Below, in pieces: positions 1-8,394 of a stretch of 64,000 nucleotides of DNA; position 1 is the stretch's first letter, and the number at the start of each line of letters is the position of its first letter. A program made the translations under genes and the position numbers. The notes under the pieces were generated by a model, which searched no databases, was not told the origin of the DNA, and saw nothing but the letters and a program-made list of their open reading frames with translations. The DNA is from Jaltomata sinuosa (taxonomy: Eukaryota > Streptophyta > Magnoliopsida > Solanales > Solanaceae), in assembly GCA_003996215.1 (NCBI GenBank), contig QJPP01001701.1, forward strand, positions 1 through 64,000, in the 5' to 3' direction.

Positions 1-23
1 TAATAATTAAAAGGACAATGTAA
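1..23 (+). CDS. Movement protein C-terminal end, copy A (partial)
   Basis: The final codons, ending in ATG then TAA at 21-23, are identical to the end of the 399-aa movement-protein ORF of copies B and C. The rest of the gene lies outside the window. The stop is 7 bases before the pol ATG at 31. Confidence 0.8.
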
Positions 24-30
24 GAGAAAA

Positions 31-1935
31 ATGAAAATCTATATACTTGCCAAAATAATAATAGAAGGATATTATAATAGATATTATACCCCAATGATAG
101 ATACAGGAGCAGAAGCTAATATGTGTAAACACAATTGCAAAAAAGAAAAAAAATGGGAAAAGTTAACTACACCAATAGTAGTAACAGGATTTAATAATGA
201 AGGAAGTATGATAAATCATAAAGCGAGAAATATAAAATTACAAATATGGGATAAAATATTAACTATAGAAGAAATATATAGTTATGAATTTGTAAATAAA
301 GATATACTACTAGGAATGCCTTTTTTAGAAAAACTATATCCACATATAATAACAAAAACACATTGGTGGTTTACTACACCATGTAAACATAAGGTAGGAG
401 CTAAAAGAGTATATAATAAAACTAGAAAACCTGCCCCATGGATAAAAGGAAGTGAAAAAATTACTCAGAAATTAGAAAATATAAAAACAAATGAACATAA
501 AATAGAGTTAATTATATTTGCTATAAATAAATTAAAAATTATCCAAGAACAATTAGAACCATTATATAGCGAAAATCCCTTAAAAGGATGGGAAAAACAT
601 AAAACTAAAGTAAAAATAGAATTAATTGATGAAAAAAGTATAATTACTCAAAAACCTTTAAAATATAATTTTGATGATTTAAATGAATTTAAAATGCATA
701 TAAAAGAATTACTAGAAAATGAATATATACAAGAAAGTAATAGTAAACATACAAGTCCAGCATTTATAGTAAATAAACATAGTGAACAAAAAAGAGAAAA
801 AAGTAGAATGGTTATTGATTATAGAAATTTAAATGCAAAAACTAAAACATACAATTATCCAATACCCAATAAGATATTAAAAATAAGACAAGTCCAAGGA
901 TATAATTATTTCAGTAAATTTGACTGTAAATCAGGCTTTTACCACCTTAAGCTAGAAGAAGAATCTAAGAAGTTAACAGCATTTACAGTACCTCAAGGAT
1001 TTTATGAATGGAATGTATTACCCTTTGGATATAAAAATGCACCAGGTAGATATCAGCATTTTATGGATAATTACTTTAATCAATTAGAAAATTGTATAGT
1101 ATATATAGATGATATACTTTTGTATTCAAAAACACAAGATGAACATATAAAATTACTAGAAAAATTCATACATATTGTTACATATTCTGGAATTAGCCTA
1201 AGCAAGAAAAAAGCTGAAATAATGAAAAACCAGATAGAATTCTTAGGAATAGAAATAGATAAAAATGGCATAAAAATGCAGCCACACATAGTACAAAAAA
1301 TAATAAATTCTGATGAACAGATAGATACAAAGAAAAAGTTACAATCATTTTTAGGACTAGTAAATCAAGTAAGAGAATATATACCAAAATTGGCAGAAAA
1401 TCTAAAACCATTACACAAGAAATTGAAAAAAGATGTAGAATATTACTTTGATGATAAAGACCAAGAACAAATAAGGAAAATAAAATTATTATGTAAAAAT
1501 TTACCAAAACTATGTTTTCCAGAAGAAAATAGAAAATTCATCTATATAGTAGAGTCCGATGCTAGTGAAATTAGCTATGGAGGAGTACTAAAATACAGAT
1601 ATGATAAAAAGAAAACAGAGCACCATTGTAGATACTATTCAGGTACATTTACAAATCCTGAAATAAAATGGGAAATAAATCGTAAAGAACTATATTCAAT
1701 ATATAAATGTTTGTTAGCCTTTGAACCATATATTGTATATAATAAATTTGTTATTAGAACAGATAATACGCAAGTAAAATGGTGGTTGACAAAGAAAGTA
1801 CAGGATTCAGTTACAACCAAGGAGATACGAAGACTTGTATTGAATATATTGAATTTTACATTTACAATAGAAGTGATTGGTACTAACAAAAATGCAATTG
1901 CAGATTACATATCAAGACAAAGCTACGCAGACTGA
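31..1935 (+). CDS. EPRV copy A polyprotein: aspartic protease, reverse transcriptase, RNase H
   Basis: This 634-aa protein has the caulimovirid Pol layout. The retropepsin active site DTGA starts at residue 24, with the second-half motif LLG near residues 93-95. The RT core follows: motif A FDCKSGF has its aspartate at residue 298 and the catalytic box YIDD is at 358-361. RNase H has DASE from residue 510, TDN downstream and a terminal ADYISR. Its role is processing of viral proteins and copying pregenomic RNA into DNA. The start is the ATG 7 bases after the movement-protein stop. This copy keeps the 93 residues lost from B and C. Residues 39-42 after HNC read KKEK where B and C read LPDE. 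No integrase is present, as is usual for pararetroviruses. No stop or frameshift is visible; activity is unknown. Confidence 0.93.
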   Translation: MKIYILAKIIIEGYYNRYYTPMIDTGAEANMCKHNCKKEKKWEKLTTPIVVTGFNNEGSMINHKARNIKLQIWDKILTIEEIYSYEFVNKDILLGMPFLEKLYPHIITKTHWWFTTPCKHKVGAKRVYNKTRKPAPWIKGSEKITQKLENIKTNEHKIELIIFAINKLKIIQEQLEPLYSENPLKGWEKHKTKVKIELIDEKSIITQKPLKYNFDDLNEFKMHIKELLENEYIQESNSKHTSPAFIVNKHSEQKREKSRMVIDYRNLNAKTKTYNYPIPNKILKIRQVQGYNYFSKFDCKSGFYHLKLEEESKKLTAFTVPQGFYEWNVLPFGYKNAPGRYQHFMDNYFNQLENCIVYIDDILLYSKTQDEHIKLLEKFIHIVTYSGISLSKKKAEIMKNQIEFLGIEIDKNGIKMQPHIVQKIINSDEQIDTKKKLQSFLGLVNQVREYIPKLAENLKPLHKKLKKDVEYYFDDKDQEQIRKIKLLCKNLPKLCFPEENRKFIYIVESDASEISYGGVLKYRYDKKKTEHHCRYYSGTFTNPEIKWEINRKELYSIYKCLLAFEPYIVYNKFVIRTDNTQVKWWLTKKVQDSVTTKEIRRLVLNILNFTFTIEVIGTNKNAIADYISRQSYAD

Positions 1936-3112
1936 GGAAACTACTGAAAAAACTACTATGGAAGATATATTTAAAGTTATGACGACTCTCTGCAAAGAAG
2001 TCGATAACTTGAATAAAGAGATACAACATATTAAAGATAGCCAGCAGCATGGTAAATATGCGGAACTATGTCGATCGGAAGACATTAAAATTCCAGAGCT
2101 AAAAGGTGACGGTGGGAAACACCTAAAAACCCAAAATAATTTGATTTATGCAGGTGGAGCATCTACTAGCAGAGCATCTACAAAAGAAGAAAGAAGATAT
2201 ATTAATACAAATTTGAACAAGCTATTTGAAACCCCATATACTCCAAGAAACCAAAAAACTCCATTTATACCTCCACAAGTAAATACGTATAAAGACAGCC
2301 TAAGCCAAAATAAAAAGACTTACAACCACATTACCCAGTCATATATAAACAATATCCACAAAATCCAACTATTCTTAAACAAAACCCCAAGATCAAAAAC
2401 TACCGCAAATCCAGAAGAAGATTATATAACCCAAAGCTTACAAGGATACAACAAATTAATAGCATTACCAAAAACCAGTGCGAATCTAGTAGCAACTTGC
2501 TACCATTATGGACTACTACATACAGTATATACAAGCACAGGAGATGAAATAGCTACATTGCCAGAACTACACAAGGCATTTATACAATACAAGAAAATAA
2601 CCAAAGGAACATTGTTCTATATCAGAGTATATTCAGCTACAGCAGAAATACTATATGATGAGATTAAACCAGTCATACAAGTTATAAAGATAGGGCTTAC
2701 ACGAGACATGATCATACCAGAAAAAATAGAAGAACATGACGAAATTACTAGAGAAGAAATACCAGAGTTCTATGCAGGAAAACGAATTATTGGGATAGCT
2801 ACTATATTACATGAACTATCAACAAACTATATGCACAGAAACCCTATATGGAGCTATTACGCAAGAGAACAAACTATGATTTATTCGACATGTAGAGAAG
2901 AACGTATCGCAGACATGGAAGAGATAAGACAGTGGGCATTTAGTCTACTAAGACCAGAAGAGCAACCATTAACAAGAGATATCAGGAAAAATTTTATTTC
3001 AGAAGGACTAATGACGAGATACTGCAAATTAGTTAATCACAAATATCCGGATCACAAATGTTTAAAGTGCCAGGGAGAAGACGATGTAATTCCAGAAGTA
3101 CAGCTGGAATGA
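1892..3112 (+). CDS. EPRV copy A viroplasmin/translational transactivator-like protein
   Basis: About 406 aa from the ATG at 1892, which overlaps the pol end by 44 nt. The frame is open upstream to a TTG at 1877, and an ATG at 1958 is a possible later start. The position after pol and just before the promoter region is that of caulimovirid P6/TAV, which builds inclusion bodies and lets ribosomes reinitiate on polycistronic RNA. A charged heptad-like N-terminus (about residues 25-55) is followed by a central region (about residues 200-290) with the YHYGLL...ELHKAF pattern, which resembles the viroplasmin/RNase H1 N-terminal-like fold. The C-terminal Cys/His cluster (CKLVNHKYPDHKCLKC) could bind zinc. 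The family call rests on position and this pattern. The ORF is intact in all three copies, which is notable given the damage in C. Confidence 0.75.
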   Translation: MQLQITYQDKATQTEETTEKTTMEDIFKVMTTLCKEVDNLNKEIQHIKDSQQHGKYAELCRSEDIKIPELKGDGGKHLKTQNNLIYAGGASTSRASTKEERRYINTNLNKLFETPYTPRNQKTPFIPPQVNTYKDSLSQNKKTYNHITQSYINNIHKIQLFLNKTPRSKTTANPEEDYITQSLQGYNKLIALPKTSANLVATCYHYGLLHTVYTSTGDEIATLPELHKAFIQYKKITKGTLFYIRVYSATAEILYDEIKPVIQVIKIGLTRDMIIPEKIEEHDEITREEIPEFYAGKRIIGIATILHELSTNYMHRNPIWSYYAREQTMIYSTCREERIADMEEIRQWAFSLLRPEEQPLTRDIRKNFISEGLMTRYCKLVNHKYPDHKCLKCQGEDDVIPEVQLE

Positions 3113-3886
3113 AAAGAAAAAACTAGAAGACTCGAGATAGAAACAGAAGATAGTAGAAGATGGAGACAGCAGCTAGTGGAAGATAAAGATAAAGAAAAAG
3201 ATAGTAAAGTATTTTGTTTGTTTGCAATGCTATAAATAAATAATAGTAGATTAGGACTAAAGTAGTTTGTCTATATGTAGTGCTGTAAAGTAGGATGTAA
3301 AGATTCTTTGACTTTTGTAAAAAGTTATGAATAGTATAGCATTAGGTGTAAAGTAGTAATAGTAAAGGGGATTAAGACATCTGTTAGAAAACCCCTATAA
3401 ATAGATAGTATTAGGAGAAAGAGGGCAAGACTTTCTAGACGGAAAGCACCCTCTCTTGTAAACATAAATATTTCCAGAAATAAGATAACAGCTTTCAAGC
3501 ATATATGGAGCAAGATAAGAGCAAGGTATATTTGTTCATAACCATGCATAGCTAAATTGTTGATTCCTGAGTATCATAGCATGCATGAATAAGTTATATT
3601 TGTTATTATTTACTAGAATTATTTGAATCATAATTTCGAATTGTTAACATGAGGAAACAAGGGAAACAATCCGAAAATAATATCCAGAGGTTGAAACCAA
3701 GGCGAAAGAATGAATGCCATAAAGGGAGTAGACAGAGTGATATTATCTAGGAGGGGAAAGTACCTTGGAAAGTACGGTGTTAACAATAAGAGAGTATGGT
3801 TAAAATAGTCTAGTAGTAATAATCAAGTGTAATGTTATTAACATGCTATGGTATGAAGGAATTAATCAAAAGCAAGCATAAGAAAT
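3113..3886 (+). promoter_or_regulatory. EPRV copy A intergenic region and pregenomic RNA leader
   Basis: This is the only long non-coding stretch of the virus. It starts with about 105 bases of purine-rich sequence, then a TATA box at 3396-3403 in the context CCCCTATAAATAG, which should start the pregenomic RNA about 30 bases later. The leader would then run about 890 nt to the primer-binding site position. At 3755-3763 and 3767-3775 the 9-mer GGAAAGTAC is repeated with a 12-base period. No clear AATAAA was found downstream of the TATA box. A TATAAATAAATA stretch at 3232-3243 is unique to this copy; B and C have base changes there. Confidence 0.65.
3396..3403 (+). promoter_or_regulatory. TATA box of pregenomic RNA promoter, copy A
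   Basis: TATAAATA preceded by CCCC, identical in all three copies and placed after the last 3' ORF, where caulimovirid full-length RNA promoters sit. Activity is inferred, not shown. Confidence 0.65.
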
Positions 3887-4144
3887 ATGAACATGAATAA
3901 CAAAATAATACCTACTTATTTTACCTATTTGCATGATGAAGTAATTTATAATTATAAAATATTAATCTTGTATGTACTTAGAGACATAGAAATCCCAGAT
4001 CTAAGAAAATTAATATGGGAAAAAATATTTAGTAATGAAGATCTAGAACTAATAAACCAAGAATGGTACCAGATAGAATTGCATGAACTAGACTCAGAAC
4101 TAGGAGAACTTAATATAAACGACTTAGAATTAGATTCAGAATAA
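3887..4144 (+). CDS. 85-aa leader ORF of unknown function, copy A
   Basis: A small acidic protein starting MNMNNKIIPTYFTY, with a hydrophobic/charged middle and an acidic tail rich in E, D and L ending LELDSE. I do not recognise a family. It lies between the TATA box and the primer-binding site, so it would be the first sizeable ORF on the pregenomic RNA, and could be a real protein or a reinitiation-controlling upstream ORF. The predicted protein is identical in all three copies, while the larger ORFs differ between copies by several residues. The antisense strand of the same stretch is also open (72 codons), so coding cannot be assigned by openness alone. Sense coding is favoured because all the viral genes run this way. 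Confidence 0.55.
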   Translation: MNMNNKIIPTYFTYLHDEVIYNYKILILYVLRDIEIPDLRKLIWEKIFSNEDLELINQEWYQIELHELDSELGELNINDLELDSE

Positions 4145-4309
4145 TGGAAAAATATTTTGAAGTCTGGCAAAAAAGAAGTAAGGTTAAATATAAAACAAAA
4201 TTTGTTAGAAATCCAAATAAACTAAGTAAACTTTTTAAAATTCTGTATACGCGAACTACAAAATATAGGACCCCCAAAACTATTCTAGATAAAATAGCAT
4301 GAAAAGAAA

Positions 4310-4367
4310 AAATATGAGGACCACCCCCCGGTCCTCATATTTAAACTGGGGGGTGGTCCTCATATTT
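4310..4367. repeat. Tail-to-tail junction of EPRV copies A and B
   Basis: Copy A stops after ...GAGGACCACCCCCC (4329). It is followed directly by 13 bases of a partial inverted unit (4330-4342) and then by the full 25-bp inverted unit that ends copy B (4343-4367). The first part is a 12-bp inverted repeat, AATATGAGGACC and its complement, with a 7-base C-rich spacer. The unit is the same one found next to the primer-binding site at 11755-11804 and 11896-11920. Confidence 0.85.
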
Positions 4368-4532
4368 TTTCTTTTCATGCTATTTTATCTAGAATAGTTT
4401 TGGGGGTCCTATATTTTGTAGTTCGCGTATACAGAATTTTAAAAAGTTTACTTAGTTTATTTGGATTTCTAACAAATTTTGTTTTATATTTAACCTTACT
4501 TCTTTTTTGCCAGACTTCAAAATATTTTTCCA

Positions 4533-4790
4533 TTATTCTGAATCTAATTCTAAGTCGTTTATATTAAGTTCTCCTAGTTCTGAGTCTAGTTCATGCAATT
4601 CTATCTGGTACCATTCTTGGTTTATTAGTTCTAGATCTTCATTACTAAATATTTTTTCCCATATTAATTTTCTTAGATCTGGGATTTCTATGTCTCTAAG
4701 CACATACAAGATTAATATTTTATAATTATAAATTACTTCATCATGCAAATAGGTAAAATAAGTAGGTATTATTTTGTTATTCATGTTCAT
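4533..4790 (-). CDS. 85-aa leader ORF of unknown function, copy B
   Basis: Same protein as in copies A and C, with no residue difference. It lies between the promoter and the end of the unit. The function is not recognised. See the copy A entry for composition and the open antisense frame. Confidence 0.55.
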   Translation of the reverse strand: MNMNNKIIPTYFTYLHDEVIYNYKILILYVLRDIEIPDLRKLIWEKIFSNEDLELINQEWYQIELHELDSELGELNINDLELDSE

Positions 4791-5584
4791 ATTTCTTATG
4801 CTTTCTTTTGATTAATTCCTTCATACCATAGCATGTCAATAACATTACACTTGATTATTACTACTAGACTATTTTAACCATACTCTCTTATTGTTAACAC
4901 CGTACTTTCCAAGGTACTTTCCCCTCCTAGATAATATCACTCTGTCTACTCCCTTTACGGCATTCATTCTTTCGCCTTGGTTTCAACCTCTGGATATTAT
5001 TTTCGGATTGTTTCCCCTATTTCCTCATGTTAACAATTCGAAATTATGATTCAAATAATTCTAGTAAATAATAACAAATATAACTTATTCATGCATGCTA
5101 TGATACTCAGGAATCAACAATTTAGCTATGCATAGTTATGAACAAATATACCTTGCTCTTATCTTGCTCCATATATGCTTGAAAGCTGTTATCTTATTTC
5201 TGGAAATATTTATGTTTACAAGAGAGGGTGCTTTCCGTCTAGAAAGTCTTGCTCTCTTTCTCCTAATACTATCTATTTATAGGGGTTTTCTAACAAATGT
5301 CTTAATCCCCTTTACTATTACTACTTTACACCTAATGCTATACTATTCATAACTTTTTACAAAAGTCAAAGAATCTTTCTATCTTACTTTACAGCACTAC
5401 ATATGGACAAACTACTTTACGTCCTAATCTACTATTATTTCTTTACAGCATTGCAAACAAACAAAATACTTTACTATCTTTTTCTTTATCTTTATCTTCC
5501 ACTAGCTGCTGTATCTTCCACTAGCTGCTGTCTCCATCTTCTACTATCTTCTGTTTCTATCTCGAGTCTTCTAGCTTTTTCTTT
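4791..5584 (-). promoter_or_regulatory. EPRV copy B intergenic region and leader
   Basis: This is the minus-strand equivalent of 3113-3886. The TATA box is at 5274-5281 (read on the minus strand) and a purine-rich stretch follows the transactivator stop. Compared with A and C it carries an extra ~18-base duplication in the purine-rich part: the minus-strand stretch GGAAGATACAGCAGCTAGT is followed by a near copy at about 5503-5535. The GGAAAGTAC direct repeat is kept. Confidence 0.6.
5274..5281 (-). promoter_or_regulatory. TATA box, copy B
   Basis: TATAAATA on the minus strand, preceded by CCCC, at the same place relative to the genes as in A and C. Confidence 0.62.
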
Positions 5585-6805
5585 TTACTCCAGCTGTACT
5601 TCTGGAATTACATCGTCTTCTCCCTGGCACTTTGAACATTTGTGATCCGGATATTTGTGATTAATTAATTTGCAGTATCTCGTCATTAGTCCTTCTGAAA
5701 TAAATTTTTTCCTGATAGCTCTTGTTAATGGTTGCTCTTCTGGTCTTAGTAGACTAAATGCCCACTGTCTTATCTCTTCCATGTCTGCGATACGTTCTTC
5801 TCTACATGTCGAATAAATCATAGTTTGTTCTCTTGCGTAATAGCTCCATATAGGGTTTCTGTGCATATAGTTTGTTGATAGTTCATGTAATATAGTAGCT
5901 ATCCCAATAATTCGTTTTCCTGCATAGAACTCTGGTATTTCTTCTCTAGTAATTTCGTCATGTTCTTCTATTTTTTCTGGTATGATCATGTCTCGTGTAA
6001 GCCCTATCTTTATAACTTGTATGACTGGTTTAATCTCATCATATAGTATTTCTGCTGTAGCTGAATATACTCTGATATAGAACAATGTTCCTTTGGTTAT
6101 TTTCTTGTATTGTATAAATGCCTTGTGTAGTTCTGGCAATGTAGCTATTTCATCTCCTGTGCTTGTATATACTGTATGTAGTAGTCCATAATGATAGCAA
6201 GTTGCTACTAGATTCGCACTGGTTTTTGGTAATGCTATTAACTTGTTGTATCCTTGTAAGCTTTGGGTTATATAATCTTCTTCTGGATTTGCGGTAGTTT
6301 TTGATCTGGGGGTTTTGTTTAAGAATAGTTGGATTTTGTGGATATTGTTTATATATGACTGGGTAATGTGGTTGTAAGTCTTTTTATTTTGGCTTAGGCT
6401 GTCTTTATACGTATTTACTTGTGGAGGTATAAATGGAGTTCTTTGGTTTCTTGGAGTATATGGGGTTTCAAATAGCTTGTTCAAATTTGTATTGATATAT
6501 TTCCTTTCCTCTTTTGTAGATGCTCTGCTAGTAGATGCTTCACCTGCATAAATCAAATTATTTTGGGTTTTTAGGTGTTTCCCAACGTCACCTTTTAGCT
6601 CTGGAATTTTAATGTCTTCCGATCGACTTAGTTCCGCATATTTACCATGCTGCTGGCTATCTTTAATATGTTGTATCTCTTTATTCAAGTTATCGACTTC
6701 TTTGCAGAGAGTCGTCATAACTTTAAGTATATCTTCCATAGTAGTTTTTTCAGTAGTTTCTTCAGTCTGCGTAGCTTTGTCTTGATATGTAATCTGCAAT
6801 TGCAT
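5585..6805 (-). CDS. EPRV copy B viroplasmin/transactivator-like protein
   Basis: Intact ORF of about 406 aa from the ATG at 6805; the frame is open to a TTG at 6820. It overlaps the end of pol. It has the same layout as copy A: charged N-terminus, central viroplasmin-like region and a C-terminal Cys/His cluster. It differs from A at a few positions, for example CSKC in place of CLKC and RAIRKK in place of RDIRKN. The role (inclusion body formation and reinitiation of translation) is inferred from the caulimovirid family and the gene's position. Confidence 0.73.
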   Translation of the reverse strand: MQLQITYQDKATQTEETTEKTTMEDILKVMTTLCKEVDNLNKEIQHIKDSQQHGKYAELSRSEDIKIPELKGDVGKHLKTQNNLIYAGEASTSRASTKEERKYINTNLNKLFETPYTPRNQRTPFIPPQVNTYKDSLSQNKKTYNHITQSYINNIHKIQLFLNKTPRSKTTANPEEDYITQSLQGYNKLIALPKTSANLVATCYHYGLLHTVYTSTGDEIATLPELHKAFIQYKKITKGTLFYIRVYSATAEILYDEIKPVIQVIKIGLTRDMIIPEKIEEHDEITREEIPEFYAGKRIIGIATILHELSTNYMHRNPIWSYYAREQTMIYSTCREERIADMEEIRQWAFSLLRPEEQPLTRAIRKKFISEGLMTRYCKLINHKYPDHKCSKCQGEDDVIPEVQLE

Positions 6806-8387
6806 TTTTGTTAGTACCAATCACTTCTATTGTAAATGTAAAATTCAATATATTCAATACAAGTCTTCGTATCTCCTTGGTTGTAACTGAATCCTGTACT
6901 TTCTTTGTCAACCACCATTTTACTTGCGTATTATCTGTTCTAATAACAAACTTATTATATACAATATATGGTTCAAATGCTAACAAACATTTATATATCG
7001 AATATAGTTCTTTGCGATTTATTTCCCATTTTATTTCGGGATTTGTGAATGTACCTGAATAGTATCTACAGTGGTGTTCTATTTTTTCTTTATTATATCT
7101 GTATTTTAATACTCCTCCATAGCTAATTTCACTTGCATCTGATTCTACTATATAAATAAATTTTCTATTTTCGTCTGAAAAACATAGTTTTGGTAAATTC
7201 TCGCATAGTAATTTTATTTTCTTTATCTGTTCTTGGTCTTTATTATCAAAATGATATTCTACATCTTTCTTTAATTTCTTATATAATGGTTTTAGATTTT
7301 CTGCTAATTTTGGTATATATTCTCTTACTTGATTTACTAATCCTAAAAATGATTGTAATTTCTTCTTGGTATCTATCTGTTCATCAGAATTTATTATTTT
7401 TTGTACTATGTGTGGCTGCATTTTTATGCCATTCCTATCTATTTCTATTCCTAAGAATTCTATTTGGTTTTTCATTATTTCTGCTTTTTTCTTACTTAGG
7501 CTAATTCCAGAATATGTAACAACATGTATGAATTTTTCTAGTAATTTTATATGTTCATCTTGTGTTTTTGAATATAAAAGTATATCATCTATATATACTA
7601 TACAATTTTCTAATTGATTAAAGTAATTATCCATAAAATGCTGATATCTACCTAATGCTGGACTTGTATGTTTACTATTACTTTCTTGTATATATTCATT
7701 TTCTAGTAATTCTTTTATATGCATTTTAAATTCATTTAAATCATCAAAATTATATTTTAAAGGTTTTTGAGTAATTATACTGTTTTCATCAATTAATTCT
7801 ATTTTTACTTTAGTTTTATGTTTTTCCCATCCTTTTAAGGGATTTTCGCTATATAATGGTTCTAATTGTTCTTGGATAATTTTTAATTTATTTATAGCAA
7901 ATATGATTAACTCTATTTTATGTTCATTTGTTTTTATATTTTCTAATTTCTGAGTAATTTTTTCGCTTCCTTTTATCCATGGGGCAGGTTTTCTAGTTTT
8001 ATTATATACTCTTTTAGCTCCTACCTTATGTTTACATGGTGTAGTAAACCACCAATGTGTTTTTGTTATTATATGTGGATATAGTTTTTCTAAAAAAGGC
8101 ATTCCTAGTAGTATATCTTTATTTATAAATTCATAACTATATATTTCTTCTATAGTTAATATTTTATCCCATATTTGTAATTTTATATTTCTCGCTTTAT
8201 GATTTATCATACTTCCTTCATTATTAAATCCTGTTACTACTATTGGTGTAGTTAACTTTTCCCTTTTTTCATCTGGTAAGCAATTGTGTTTACACATATT
8301 AGCTTCTGCTCCTGTATCTATCATTGGGGTATAATATCTATTATAATATCCTTCTACTATTATTTTGGCAAGTATATAGATTTTCAT
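6762..8387 (-). pseudogene. EPRV copy B polyprotein with in-frame deletion in RT
   Basis: Open frame of 541 aa against 634 in copy A. The protease (DTGA at residue 24), the YIDD box (now at 265-268) and RNase H remain. The segment matching A residues 245-338 is replaced by one leucine, a net loss of 93 residues. The lost part contains RT motif A with its catalytic aspartate, so the protein cannot be a working RT by family rules. The breakpoints fall between CCAGCATT and AGGTAGATAT and lack GT/AG ends, so this is not an annotated intron. The start is the ATG 7 bases after the movement-protein stop. Confidence 0.9.
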
Positions 8388-8394
8388 TTTTCTC

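Larger units (their letters stand above)
1..4329 (+). mobile_element. Endogenous pararetrovirus copy A, partial (solendovirus-like)
   Basis: Left-truncated (by the window edge) copy of an integrated plant pararetrovirus. It begins in the last codons of the movement-protein ORF and runs through pol, the transactivator-like ORF, the intergenic promoter region and the 85-aa leader ORF. It ends at 4329 in a run of six C, a few bases before the position of the tRNA-Met primer-binding site. All three long ORFs visible here are open. Unlike copies B and C it keeps the full RT domain. The same order is repeated in B (minus) and C (plus). Assignment to the TVCV/LycEPRV (Solendovirus) lineage rests on gene order, ORF sizes and unit length, not on a database match. 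Soymovirus- or caulimovirus-like relatives are the alternative. Confidence 0.9.

Noticed and set aside
765..1043. The 279-bp segment present in A but absent in B and C as a spliced intron
   Set aside because: The borders are TATAGT...GCACC, not GT...AG, and the segment encodes conserved RT residues including a catalytic Asp. It is a deletion in B and C.
1080..1889. Open frames on the strand opposite pol (69-104 aa), also mirrored in B and C
   Set aside because: They are antisense shadows of an AT-rich conserved gene, rich in L, I, F and S, with no motif.
1877..1891. Start of the transactivator ORF at the TTG codon
   Set aside because: An ATG follows 15 bases later. No evidence supports a TTG start.
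3952..4170. 72-aa antisense ORF opposite the 85-aa ORF
   Set aside because: It is equally conserved only because the DNA is conserved. All viral genes run the other way.
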